The notes below the pieces were generated by a model. That model did not search any database and had not been told where the DNA came from. It saw nothing but the letters and a program-made list of their open reading frames with translations. This document shows positions 54,607-62,794 of a stretch of 63,813 nucleotides of DNA, piece by piece. Origin of the DNA: a virus; the IMG/VR virus record IMGVR_UViG_3300044630_005032, positions 1 through 63,813 of that record. One strand, written 5' to 3'. Made by a program: the position numbers and the translations under genes. Within the stretch, counting starts at the first letter, position 1. The number at the start of each line of letters is the position of its first letter.

Positions 54607-55469
54607 TGCCTCGCGGGGTGTCGCCACTGGATGAGGCGCGGTTACAGGGGAGGCTCTGGACGCCGGCCCAACTGCGCACCGCCTTGTGGCTTGATGCTGC
54701 CGATTTGTCCACCATCAGCACGGCCACGGGCGTCAGCGAATGGCGGGACAAGAGCGGGAACGCAAGAAACTTCACGCAAGGGACTGGCGGTACACAACCC
54801 ACGCTCACGCCAGGGGCGCTGAATGGCAGAAACGTACTGGCCTTCAACGGGTCGCAATGGCTGACCTCTGTGAATACAGTGGCAACATGGAACTTCCTGC
54901 ACAACACCAACGGATCGAGCATCTTTGCCGTCTGGAAAGCCGGAAACATCAGCGATCCCAATGCAATCTATGGTTTGATGGGGAGCAATGCGGCTACATC
55001 GGCCAATATCGGCGCCTATATCGCCTATGACGACAGGGCTAGTGCTCCCAGAAACAATACCATTCTCGTCCAGGTTTCGGGTGGTGGCAGTACGTCTGTG
55101 GCGGCTGCGTCTGCCGACGGTCTGATGCCTGCCAATACGCCTGTCATTCTTTCGCACATCGCCGATCCCAATAATGGCACTGCCGCCAACAGGTCATTTG
55201 TTCGGGTCAACAAGACACTGAGTCAAATCAACGCCTCACCGGCTGCTCCCTCTGCGTCCAACGCATCCTTTGCTTTGCAGATCGCCGCGCTTGGCAATAA
55301 CACACTGCCGCTTGTCGGCTACATTGCTGAAATCATCGTCCTTGCATCTATTGCGAGCGCCAGGGTTCGGCAGCAGATCGATGGCTATCTGGCGTGGAAG
55401 TGGGGTTTGCGAGACGCCCTGACCACCGGCCATCCCTTCGCTAACCGCCCGAACCTCATCGGAGACTAG
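54606..55469 (+). CDS. Lectin-like (LamG/concanavalin) tail protein
   Basis: 287 residues. ALWLDAADLSTISTATGVSE with WRDKSGNARNFTQ opens a LamG-like jelly roll, and the end RVRQQIDGYLAWKWGLRDAL with TTGHPF is the typical C-terminal tail of such phage and cyanobacterial lectin domains. Probably binds host polysaccharide. Confidence 0.75.
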   Translation: MPRGVSPLDEARLQGRLWTPAQLRTALWLDAADLSTISTATGVSEWRDKSGNARNFTQGTGGTQPTLTPGALNGRNVLAFNGSQWLTSVNTVATWNFLHNTNGSSIFAVWKAGNISDPNAIYGLMGSNAATSANIGAYIAYDDRASAPRNNTILVQVSGGGSTSVAAASADGLMPANTPVILSHIADPNNGTAANRSFVRVNKTLSQINASPAAPSASNASFALQIAALGNNTLPLVGYIAEIIVLASIASARVRQQIDGYLAWKWGLRDALTTGHPFANRPNLIGD

Positions 55470-55471
55470 CC

Positions 55472-56767
55472 ATGCTGCGCCTTAGAGTTCCGTCGCTGGG
55501 GACAGGCGTTAGCGGTAGCGCAGTTGCAGGCACGGCCAGCGGGACGATCGCCTTTACCGGGACCGCGACTGGCGCCGTCATTACTTCCGGCACCGCCAGC
55601 GGCACCCTGCCGCTTACGGGGACTTCGGCGGGCAGTATAGGCAACGCCCCGGCCACCGCAACCGCGTCGGGCACGCTGGACCTCGGCGGGGCGGCAGCGG
55701 GCGCGGTCGTTGTATTTGGGGTCGCTGCAGGAACCCTGCCCCTCGGCGGGGCGGCTACAGGAGCGGTCATTACATCTGGCTTGGTCAGTGGCACGCTACC
55801 CCTGTCCGGCATCGCTGCAGGCAACATCGGCAATGCGCCAATCATTGGCACGGCCTTTGGGTTACTGGGCTTAACCGGTGCGGGGGCAGGTGGAGTAGTT
55901 GCATCGGGCATAGTTGCCGGCACGTTTCCGCTGGTCGGGACTGGGGTTGGTGCTGTTCGCCTAGTTGCCGCAAGCAGTGGCACCCTGCCTTTGTCTGGTG
56001 CCGCAACAGGCAACATCGGCGCCACTCCAATCAGCTCCACTGCGTCGGGCTCCCTACCAGTTTCCGGGTCTGCGACCGGCAAGGTCAGCGTCAGCGGCGC
56101 AATCAATGGCGTTCTGTCGCTCACTGGCACCGGAACGGCTCTTGTTCGCGTGTCCGGCACCGCCAGCGGCAACCTGCCGCTCGTTGGCGCCGGGGCGGGC
56201 ACCGTGGGCACGTCAAGCGTCTCTGGTACAGCTGCAGGCTCATTGCTTTTTAGTGGGACAGCTACAGGCGCCGTTCAAGTTTCCGGCTTTGCGGTCGCCG
56301 TTTTTGGCATCACCGGTAGTGCAGCAGGAAGCGGACCAATTCAAATTGCCGCCCGCTTCGCATTCCCTGGTGATCCAGCGAATGGGGGAAAACTCCTTAT
56401 GTCACGCCAGGGCGGGCAAAGTCTCGCCGAGGTTTCAATGAGTACGTTTTACCTCAAGCTGGGCGACACTTCCCCAGCGCTTCGATACGCGATAACGCCA
56501 AAATCAGTGGTGCTGACCGGCGCATCCGTTCAGTTTCAAGTGCGACCAAGGCGACCAAAAGGTGCGGCTGCCGTAATTGACGCAGCGGCCGTGGTGGTGA
56601 TTGCAACGGGCACGCCAACAGTGGAATACGGCGAGTGGCAGGCAGCCAACATTACTAGCCCTGGCCTGTATCAGGCGGAGTTCCGGGTGACCTATGCCGA
56701 TGGCAGTGTTGAGACGTTCCCTAATGACGATTTCATTTTGGTAAAGATTTCGGAAGACATTCGATAA
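55472..56767 (+). CDS. Repeat-rich tail fibre with BppU-like C-terminal domain
   Basis: 431 residues. Residues about 15-290 are ~17-residue repeats of the type ASGTLPLTGTSAGSI, likely a beta-helical shaft. The C-terminal ~110 residues (FYLKLGDTSPALRYAITPKS; GEWQAANITSPGLYQAEFRV; ETFPNDDFILVKI) match the immunoglobulin-like baseplate upper protein domain. Confidence 0.75.
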   Translation: MLRLRVPSLGTGVSGSAVAGTASGTIAFTGTATGAVITSGTASGTLPLTGTSAGSIGNAPATATASGTLDLGGAAAGAVVVFGVAAGTLPLGGAATGAVITSGLVSGTLPLSGIAAGNIGNAPIIGTAFGLLGLTGAGAGGVVASGIVAGTFPLVGTGVGAVRLVAASSGTLPLSGAATGNIGATPISSTASGSLPVSGSATGKVSVSGAINGVLSLTGTGTALVRVSGTASGNLPLVGAGAGTVGTSSVSGTAAGSLLFSGTATGAVQVSGFAVAVFGITGSAAGSGPIQIAARFAFPGDPANGGKLLMSRQGGQSLAEVSMSTFYLKLGDTSPALRYAITPKSVVLTGASVQFQVRPRRPKGAAAVIDAAAVVVIATGTPTVEYGEWQAANITSPGLYQAEFRVTYADGSVETFPNDDFILVKISEDIR

Positions 56768-56834
56768 CCTAGCCCCGCTCCCTGGGGTCACCGGATCAGC
56801 CGCCAATCTGATTTAGTGGGAGCGCTGCGGGAGT

Positions 56835-56849
56835 GGGAAAACTGAGGCA
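56835..56849 (+). promoter_or_regulatory. Late element before the lysis genes
   Basis: GGGAAAACTGAGGCA, 14 bases before the ATG at 56864. Confidence 0.55.
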
Positions 56850-56863
56850 GAGCGCGATACCCC

Positions 56864-57121
56864 ATGGAAAACGGCGATCAGCACCAGCAAAAAGCTCAGT
56901 TCTGGGGCGAGGTAACACCGCAAGTCGCCAGCGGACTGATTATGATGGCAGTGGCAGGGATTATCTATATCGGAGTCACAGTCCCCCGCCAGCTTGATTT
57001 GGTCCTTGAGAACCAGAAAGCCGTCCTCACCCGCCAGCTTGCAGCAGAGAGTCGGATTGAAAGGATGGAGGAGAGCGTCGGCGGAATCGACCGGCGGCTG
57101 ACACGGCTGGAGGCGCGATGA
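56864..57121 (+). CDS. Holin-like protein with one membrane segment
   Basis: 85 residues. Short polar start, membrane segment ASGLIMMAVAGIIYIGVTV, then a coiled coil (AESRIERMEESVGGIDRRLT). Resembles one-segment holins or hemolysin-XhlA-like proteins. ATGA-coupled to the next membrane protein. Confidence 0.6.
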   Translation: MENGDQHQQKAQFWGEVTPQVASGLIMMAVAGIIYIGVTVPRQLDLVLENQKAVLTRQLAAESRIERMEESVGGIDRRLTRLEAR

Positions 57122-57354
57122 ACTGCCGGGAGGTCATCATCAACACTGTGGCCTTGTGCCTGGGCCTTGCTGCTGCCGGAGGCTTCAGTGGGGCGATCTA
57201 CTGCCAGTCACAGGGCGGGGAATGCGTGGAAATATGGAAAGCTGCAGGCACCGGGGCCCTGGCAGCAGCCACGACAGGCGGCACCTTGCTGGCGCAGTTG
57301 GATGGGCGGCGGCGGCAAGACCCCGAGGATCCCCAGGAACCGCCCACGCCCTAA
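57118..57354 (+). CDS. Holin candidate with two membrane segments
   Basis: 78 residues. TVALCLGLAAAGGFSGAIYC and AAGTGALAAATTGGTLLAQL are two short hydrophobic segments with a charged Pro-rich tail. Position before the endolysin candidate supports holin. Confidence 0.55.
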   Translation: MNCREVIINTVALCLGLAAAGGFSGAIYCQSQGGECVEIWKAAGTGALAAATTGGTLLAQLDGRRRQDPEDPQEPPTP

Positions 57355-57641
57355 GCGGGTTGGGTGTGGAAGGCTTCTAGCAGCTCTTCCCGCCATTGCT
57401 CTAGGTCTTTCGGATCGGTATCTTCCCAGGCCATGATCACCGGCTCAAAGTTGATGATCTCAGCCTTTGTGCTGCTGACAATCTTGACGGTCACCCCAAC
57501 GATTCCGCGCAAGATGCAGGGGGCCGAGAACATTGTGCCTCCCGGTAGAAGATCAAAAGCACGTCCCATGATGCCTAGTCCGCGCTTGCCTTCCAGGGGG
57601 AAGACCCTCTGAAGATCCCAGGCGATGACAGCGGTAGGCAC
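57351..57641 (-). CDS. Unknown protein, leftward
   Basis: 96 residues. AWDLQRVFPLEGKRGLGIMG, IVGVTVKIVSSTKAEIINFE, DTDPKDLEQWREELLEAFHT: balanced coding composition with a beta core and terminal helix. Overlaps the holin gene end by four bases, convergent. Confidence 0.55.
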   Translation of the reverse strand: MPTAVIAWDLQRVFPLEGKRGLGIMGRAFDLLPGGTMFSAPCILRGIVGVTVKIVSSTKAEIINFEPVIMAWEDTDPKDLEQWREELLEAFHTQPA

Positions 57642-57668
57642 GGCACTAGGCGTGTGCCTCAGCTTGCC

Positions 57669-57683
57669 GGGAAACCTGGGGGA
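57669..57683 (+). promoter_or_regulatory. Late element before the peptidase
   Basis: GGGAAACCTGGGGGA, 15 bases before the ATG at 57699; supports that ATG over the GTG at 57654. Confidence 0.4.
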
Positions 57684-57698
57684 GAACCTGACGTGACC

Positions 57699-58439
57699 AT
57701 GGCCAACACTTCCCCTATTGCCCTGCCCCAGTTGTTCAGGTACTGGCGGGCTCTACCCCATCAGTCGGCGGCGGTTGTCGAACTGGAGGCAGATCTTGCC
57801 GCCAATGGGCACGCGGTGGCCATGCGGCGCGATCGACCGTGGTTTGCCACCTGGAGCCAGGACGGCAAGCAGGCTGAGCCTGTGGAACCGCCAGCGGCAA
57901 GACCGACCAACCCGCTAACAGGGTTCCCCTATTTTTCGCAGCTCGACAATGAAGGCGGCACCGGATATAGGGAATGCCAGACCAGCGCGATCGCCATGTG
58001 CCTGGCCTACCTGGGTGTCGGTGGGATCACCTCGGATGACGAGTACCGGGCCGTCGTGCGGCGCCACGGTGACACCACCGACCAAGCGGCACACCAGGCG
58101 GCGCTGAAAGAGCTGGGGGTCCGGGGGCGGTTTGTGACCAGATGCTCAGCTGCTCAAGCCCAGGCCGAGATCAAAGCTGGGCTGCCGCTTGCGATGGGCT
58201 TCTATCACAAGGGCCCGGTTGGAGCCCCGTCTGGCGGCGGCCATTGGCTGGCGTGTTGTGGGTTTGACCCGTTTGGCTGGTATGTGAATGATCCACAGGG
58301 GGAGTTGGATCTGATCACCGGGCGCTGGCTGCGGACCGGCGGCAACTCTGGCCGAGCACTCCGCTACAGCTACAAAAACTTCAACCCTCGCTGGCAGGCT
58401 GAGGGGGCCGGATCGGGCTGGGTCTGGCTGTTCAGCTAG
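57699..58439 (+). CDS. C39-like peptidase, putative endolysin
   Basis: 246 residues from the ATG at 57699. After a binding-like N-terminus (~70 residues): PLTGFPYFSQLDNEGGTGYR, ECQTSAIAMCLAYLG (catalytic Cys), HGDTTDQAAHQAALKELGV, GGGHWLACCGFDPFGWYVND (catalytic His, Asp). This is the C39-like papain fold. Located after holin candidates, so probably cleaves the peptidoglycan peptide. Confidence 0.75.
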   Translation: MANTSPIALPQLFRYWRALPHQSAAVVELEADLAANGHAVAMRRDRPWFATWSQDGKQAEPVEPPAARPTNPLTGFPYFSQLDNEGGTGYRECQTSAIAMCLAYLGVGGITSDDEYRAVVRRHGDTTDQAAHQAALKELGVRGRFVTRCSAAQAQAEIKAGLPLAMGFYHKGPVGAPSGGGHWLACCGFDPFGWYVNDPQGELDLITGRWLRTGGNSGRALRYSYKNFNPRWQAEGAGSGWVWLFS

Positions 58440-58657
58440 ACCCCTGGATCCGGCAACGGAGGGGGCCCCACGCTGGGCCCTGTGATGTGCCTGGCCGCCA
58501 GGGTGACCCCTGCACCCCGGCAGAGCTGCTGAAGCTGCTCCCAGGCCTCGGGGCCGGACTTGGCCTCGACGCAATGATCCCCGGCGCAGATGCGCCAGAC
58601 CAGATCACCCCCCTCGGCGATCACTGCCTCCTGGACCGGGATGAGAGGATCGGGCAC
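58436..58657 (-). CDS. Small unknown protein, leftward
   Basis: 73 residues from the GTG at 58657 (CTG or GTG further in are alternatives). GGDLVWRICAGDHCVEAKSG, then EAWEQLQQLCRGAG looks coding. Stop overlaps the peptidase stop. Start uncertain. Confidence 0.4.
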   Translation of the reverse strand: MPDPLIPVQEAVIAEGGDLVWRICAGDHCVEAKSGPEAWEQLQQLCRGAGVTLAARHITGPSVGPPPLPDPGV

Positions 58658-58962
58658 CGGGCTACCGCTGTGGTTCCGAAGGTTTCCGGGTCGTGGCGGT
58701 GATGGGCAGTTTATGCACCACCGCCGAGAACTCTTGCGGTGACTGGGTTTGGAATACGACATCCGCGAGATTGACGAGGATTTGTATCTTGCAGTTCTGG
58801 CCTGCCGTTTGGGGCAAAGAGCAGGCGCTGAGGGCGATCTGGCCGGATGCAGCGGTGCTGCCTTAGGTGACAGGAAGGGACAGGAAGGGACTGGTAGAGC
58901 GTAGTTTATGCACGGCCCGTGCATCGGGTGCAGCTCTGCTTTTTCGCCGCGTCGTATTCCCC
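58658..58962. promoter_or_regulatory. Integrase upstream region with palindrome and direct repeats
   Basis: No gene is certain; a short frame at 58751-58903 (EYDIREIDEDLYLAVLACRL) may be one. GACAGGAAGG is repeated in tandem at 58868-58891. AGTTTATGCAC occurs at about 58708 and 58903. ATGCACGG-C-CCGTGCAT (58908-58924) is a perfect 17-bp palindrome 39 bases before the integrase ATG: candidate operator, integrase or excisionase sites. Confidence 0.45.
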
Positions 58963-59967
58963 ATGGCCTCGATCAACACCCAACGTGGGCGGCTCTACCT
59001 GCTGGCCAGGGTGCCTAGGCGTGACGGGGCCCCAGGGCTGCAGCAGTCCCGCATCGCCCTGAAGCTGGACGACACGCCGATCAACCGCCGCACCGCTGCG
59101 AAGCAGCTCCAGACACTGGAGCAGCAGCTCAGCACGGGGGCATTTGAGTGGGGGTACTGGCTTGACCAGGCCTCGGGAGCGATCACCTGGCGCGAGGCCA
59201 TCGCCAAGCTCTACCGGGCTCGGGTGGTGCTGGGGCGCACGGGCGAGAGCACCTGGCAGGTGAACTATCTCGGGCGCCTACGGCAGGTTCCACAGGGGGG
59301 CGCCTGCACGACCGCCAGCATGGCCAAGGCGCTGGAGCGGTACGACCGGGCCACCTGCAGCTACAAGGAGCTGTACTACCTCCTGCGGCACCTGTCGCGG
59401 TTGGTAGCGGTGCCGTTCCCAGAGGTGCCATTGCCCACCTACAGCCAAGCGGAGTTGGTGGCGGTGCCGACCGATGCCGAGATCATCGAGTGGGTGGAGG
59501 GGGCGCCCGATCCGGTGCGCTGGTACTGGGGAATGATGGCCTGCTACGGGCTCAGGCCCCACGAGATTGAGGGGGCGGCGCTGATCGATCGTGACTTCTG
59601 CCAGGTGGCGGATGGCACCAAGACCGGGTTTCGCACGGTGGTGCCCCTCCCCCGCGAGTGGGTCGAGCGGTTCAGACTGCGGGATCGGCGGTTGCGGCCG
59701 CGCCTGGAGGGCAGCGCCGATCGGCCGGATGCGGTGAGCAAGTGGCTCTCGAAGGAGCTACGGCGGCAGCGGTTGCCGTGGCGGCCCTATGCCCTTCGGC
59801 ACGCCTACGGCGGGAGGCTATGGCGGGAGGGGGGCAGCAGGCTGGATGTTTATACCGCGGCGAGGTTGATGGGTCATACTCCGGCGGTTCACGCTCGCAC
59901 TTACCGCGCTCACATTCAGCCGTATCAGGTGGCAGAGGCGGCGGAGAAGGCGTTAGGGGGAGGCTGA
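58963..59967 (+). CDS. int: Tyrosine-family integrase
   Basis: 334 residues from the ATG at 58963. Catalytic set: Arg in CYGLRPHEIEG (near 196), Lys in TKTGFRTVV, PYALRHAYGGRLW (second Arg; the preceding His position is Tyr, a known variant), LMGHTPAVHARTYRAH with His and nucleophilic Tyr near 313. The N-terminal ~170 residues form arm and core-binding domains. Marks the phage as temperate. Convergent with the excisionase-like gene. Confidence 0.92.
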   Translation: MASINTQRGRLYLLARVPRRDGAPGLQQSRIALKLDDTPINRRTAAKQLQTLEQQLSTGAFEWGYWLDQASGAITWREAIAKLYRARVVLGRTGESTWQVNYLGRLRQVPQGGACTTASMAKALERYDRATCSYKELYYLLRHLSRLVAVPFPEVPLPTYSQAELVAVPTDAEIIEWVEGAPDPVRWYWGMMACYGLRPHEIEGAALIDRDFCQVADGTKTGFRTVVPLPREWVERFRLRDRRLRPRLEGSADRPDAVSKWLSKELRRQRLPWRPYALRHAYGGRLWREGGSRLDVYTAARLMGHTPAVHARTYRAHIQPYQVAEAAEKALGGG

Positions 59968-60183
59968 GGGCTGCCCCACCCCCGGCGCCACCGCCGCAAC
60001 ATTCACCCGCACGCAGCGCCTGCTGCTGCCCACGGGCGCCAAATCGATCAGCTCCCGGCCCCAGCGCCAGCGGGATTTGCGGTTGGCATCGGCCTCAGCA
60101 ATCAGGCGCTTGATGTGCCGATCTGAAACCTTAAGGGCTTCGGCAGCTTCCGCAACGGTGAGCAGCACGCGAGCGGCGGCCAT
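59953..60183 (-). CDS. Excisionase-like helix-turn-helix protein
   Basis: 76 residues from the ATG at 60183. LLTVAEAAEALKVSDRHIKR, LIAEADANRKSRWRWGREL, RVNVAAVAPGVG: a MerR/Xis-type HTH with wing. Overlaps the integrase end by 15 bp. Likely controls integration direction. Confidence 0.65.
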   Translation of the reverse strand: MAAARVLLTVAEAAEALKVSDRHIKRLIAEADANRKSRWRWGRELIDLAPVGSSRRCVRVNVAAVAPGVGQPSASP

Positions 60184-60518
60184 CAGCAACGAGCCTCCGA
60201 GTCACCCTGCAGTTGCTCGCGCTTGGCCAACCGTTCCGGCAGCAGCGGCAGCGGACCGGCCATGCCGTCCAGGGTGGCCCAGAGGTAGACGCCTTCCACC
60301 ACCTGGCTGTCGTGGCCCTGAAGGTTCCAACGCACCAGGCGCCTGACGGCCTCCCTGGCTGTCGCCAGATCGCCCCGCAAGTATTCGGCTTCCCGCCGCA
60401 GCTCTACGGCGCTGTCGCCAAGCTCTTGAGATAGCCGCCGATTCTCCTCCTCCAGTCGCCGGATCGTGCGCCACGGGGCCAGCAGGCGGGCCAGGGTGCG
60501 GAGGGTGGGGTGGTTCAT
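60183..60518 (-). CDS. Coiled-coil unknown protein
   Basis: 111 residues. IRRLEEENRRLSQELGDSAV, ELRREAEYLRGDLATAREAV is a leucine-zipper-like coiled coil, with a globular end. ATGA-coupled to the excisionase-like gene and to the gene upstream. Confidence 0.6.
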   Translation of the reverse strand: MNHPTLRTLARLLAPWRTIRRLEEENRRLSQELGDSAVELRREAEYLRGDLATAREAVRRLVRWNLQGHDSQVVEGVYLWATLDGMAGPLPLLPERLAKREQLQGDSEARC

Positions 60519-61168
60519 ACTGTTACCCCCAGCCTGCGGCGCGGTCTGCGCGAAGCGATGCGTTTTGCGTAGAGCGTATTGCGTCGTGAGCGCCGTAAAC
60601 CCTCAAGCCTTTTCATCTCTCGTAGTCTCCAAAGAAAATGATTTAAGTCAAGCAACTCCATTTCAGCTTTTCTAAGTTCTTTTTGGTGTTCATTAAGTTT
60701 TTCCCAACCTCTAGAAACACACTCGCGAAAGCATTCATCGGGGAACCTTCTAGCTTCAAGTGCAAGCCACGAAGCGGGATGGCAATTCATAGCGCGAGCC
60801 ATTTCGCTTGAGAAAAACCAATCCCCTTCGTGGAAGGCTCTTGAGATTATTGCAGCACGCAGCAAGTGGGAATAGCCAGAAAATAAACACAGCTTTTGGG
60901 CCAGCTTTAGCTCTAGCTCCAGTAAATCATTATAAAGCAACTGGAGCCCTTTCTCCCTGCCGATGATTTGCCCCCATGCAATGTTTGCGCTGGTATGGCA
61001 ATAGCCTATTGATAAAGGCTTATCGTGGTGGAACCAAAACAGCCCTTTGTCGCACATTGAAAAATATGCGCTTGGCCGAAACACGTTAAATCTAGTGATG
61101 ATGTCTACCACTGGGCCCAGTCGTTTTGACACGCCTTGACCAAGGATTGGGAGGGTGGGGCGGTTCAT
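60515..61168 (-). CDS. Unknown protein, AT-richer
   Basis: 217 residues. Aromatic N-terminal half (FRPSAYFSMCDKGLFWFHHD), helical C-terminus ending Arg-rich (RRSRRNTLYAKRIASRRPRR). Both this gene and its upstream neighbour start MN(H/R)PTL. No known domain. Confidence 0.6.
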   Translation of the reverse strand: MNRPTLPILGQGVSKRLGPVVDIITRFNVFRPSAYFSMCDKGLFWFHHDKPLSIGYCHTSANIAWGQIIGREKGLQLLYNDLLELELKLAQKLCLFSGYSHLLRAAIISRAFHEGDWFFSSEMARAMNCHPASWLALEARRFPDECFRECVSRGWEKLNEHQKELRKAEMELLDLNHFLWRLREMKRLEGLRRSRRNTLYAKRIASRRPRRRLGVTV

Positions 61169-61785
61169 GGCATCGCCTCTTCTAGCAACGACTGCAGATC
61201 AAGTAGCCGCACCTGCCTCCCGTCGTCATCCCACCCAAGCCCATGGCCGGGGCATTGGCGAACCCCAGGGGCCACGTAGCGTCCGCAGGCGATCGGGATG
61301 CCGCGATGGGGACACAGGCCATCAACCACGTGGCAACCTGCGTGGGCCTTTTGTATCTCGCCCGCCCACCTTGTCTGAGGAAAGACAGGAGGCACCGGCC
61401 TGCGACACTGCAGCCGGCGTAGCTCAAGCACAGCGTTGCTGGCTATGTCTAAATAAAGACCATCATGTGCGCCATTCCATGTACCGCCATCCGAGAAGGA
61501 TACAGGCTGCGCTAGTGCGCGGCTTTCAGCGTAAAAGTCTCTACTGTTAATCGTAATAAACCTTGTATCGACGTGAATATGCCAAGGCTTGAATCCAATG
61601 TGCTCTTGATCTTCATGTAAAGTCCCAATTAAGGGGATCCAGTTTCCCCAGCCAAAGAGTTTGCGGCTCAGTCTGGGATGACTGATGCACGGCACCATGT
61701 AACGGCGCCCAGCTATGCAGCGCTCGGGGGAAGAATGCGCGGCCATGAAGTCGGCGAAGCGCTGGAGATTGGCGGGGATGTTCAT
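61165..61785 (-). CDS. Rieske-type [2Fe-2S] domain protein
   Basis: 206 residues from the ATG at 61785. CPH (158-160) and CPGH (178-181), separated by 17 residues, form the CxH...CxxH ligand set of Rieske clusters within LCPHRGIPIACGRYVAPG. The N-terminal ~140 residues are not a known oxygenase domain (HIHVDTRFITINSRDFYAES). It may carry electrons or simply use the fold structurally. Overlaps both neighbours by four bases. Confidence 0.75.
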   Translation of the reverse strand: MNIPANLQRFADFMAAHSSPERCIAGRRYMVPCISHPRLSRKLFGWGNWIPLIGTLHEDQEHIGFKPWHIHVDTRFITINSRDFYAESRALAQPVSFSDGGTWNGAHDGLYLDIASNAVLELRRLQCRRPVPPVFPQTRWAGEIQKAHAGCHVVDGLCPHRGIPIACGRYVAPGVRQCPGHGLGWDDDGRQVRLLDLQSLLEEAMP

Positions 61786-62483
61786 GGCTGCACCCTCCGA
61801 AACTCCACAACCCACACCCACGGGTTGGCGGCCCATGATCCGGGGCCGTTGATGGATTCAAAGAGAGCGCAAAACGCCTGAACAGGCGTATCCCACTTTC
61901 CGCCAACTATCCAAGAGCCATCCCACCATTTCCCGTTATACAGCGTTACACCCTCTGCCCTTGCGTCAGCATAACTGATGCTCTGCAGCCGCTCCACCCG
62001 AACGGCGGTGATCTCCAGGTCGATGCGGCTGGCCCAGCGGGGCATGAAGATTGATGGGCGCCATTTGACACCCGGATCACCTGTGCCAACTTCCAGCTCT
62101 GGCGTTGGGTCCGTGGCCCGGTAGTGCGGCTGCTGCCACCACGGGCCCCAGTGTTCATCGTTGTGATGCCGAATTGGGCGGCCATCGTCGAACGGCGGCT
62201 CGTAGGTGACTTCCCTGCTGCTTTCAATGCAGAAAGTTTCCCGGACCCAGAGCATGTCTCCGGGCTTGCCGTAGGGGCAGCGCACTTTTGCATCTTCGCC
62301 ATCGGCTTCAGTAGCGTAGGAGAGCCAGTAAGGGCCATAGGTTGGGTCATTTACATCAAACTCCATATCTCTTTGACGCTTAACAATCCGCCGCGTTTGC
62401 TTTTTCTGGTCTTTCAGGATGGCGCGAACCATCGGACCGCTGAACAGGATTGGCCGCTCCTTTGTTGCTGTAGTGGTGCTCAT
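61782..62483 (-). CDS. Conserved phage protein (PILFSGPMVRAIL family)
   Basis: 233 residues. RPILFSGPMVRAILKDQKKQ with TRRIVK, CPYGKPGDMLWVRETFC, SIFMPRWASRIDLEITAVRV, NPWVWVVEFRRV is a widely recurring phage family, often called morphogenetic protein or ASCH-like; RNA or nucleotide binding is suspected but not proven. Confidence 0.75.
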   Translation of the reverse strand: MSTTTATKERPILFSGPMVRAILKDQKKQTRRIVKRQRDMEFDVNDPTYGPYWLSYATEADGEDAKVRCPYGKPGDMLWVRETFCIESSREVTYEPPFDDGRPIRHHNDEHWGPWWQQPHYRATDPTPELEVGTGDPGVKWRPSIFMPRWASRIDLEITAVRVERLQSISYADARAEGVTLYNGKWWDGSWIVGGKWDTPVQAFCALFESINGPGSWAANPWVWVVEFRRVQP

Positions 62484-62794
62484 GGCTGCACCCCCTCCCC
62501 CAGAGTCGCTAGGAAGGCGGCGTGCTCCGGCGGGGTCTCAATTCGCTCCCAATCTCGGTTGTGCAGATCCAAGCCTGTGGACTCATAGAGGCATGACCAG
62601 CCGCTCTTGAACCGTGAACAGTTTGTGCGACCGCTGACAATCCAAACAGCTTGTGTCGTTCCCAACCAGAGCAGAGTGATTCGGTTCTCGATCCAGCCTT
62701 CGCCAAAGTCCTGGCGGCCTTGAATTGTGTCACCGACCTTCAGGCCCAACTCGCGGGCCTGATCGGCGGTAGTAGCAAATTCAGTAGCTTTCAT
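62480..62794 (-). CDS. KVGDTIQGR-family protein, chimeric short form
   Basis: 104 residues. ARELGLKVGDTIQGRQDFG, ITLLWLGTTQAVWIVSGRTN is shared with 63135-63590, but after TPPEHA the sequence switches to AFLATLGEGVQP, which resembles the end of the neighbouring 62791-63138 product (DFLATLGEVDQ). Suggests a deletion-fusion between repeats. Confidence 0.65.
   Translation of the reverse strand: MKATEFATTADQARELGLKVGDTIQGRQDFGEGWIENRITLLWLGTTQAVWIVSGRTNCSRFKSGWSCLYESTGLDLHNRDWERIETPPEHAAFLATLGEGVQP

Noticed and set aside
55456-56211. 251-residue leftward Pro/Val/Thr repeat frame
   Set aside because: Antisense of the repeat fibre gene; the periodicity is inherited from it.
61165-61836. Upstream start of the Rieske-type gene at 61836
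   Set aside because: The ATG at 61785 overlaps the previous stop (ATGA), matching the rest of the operon.
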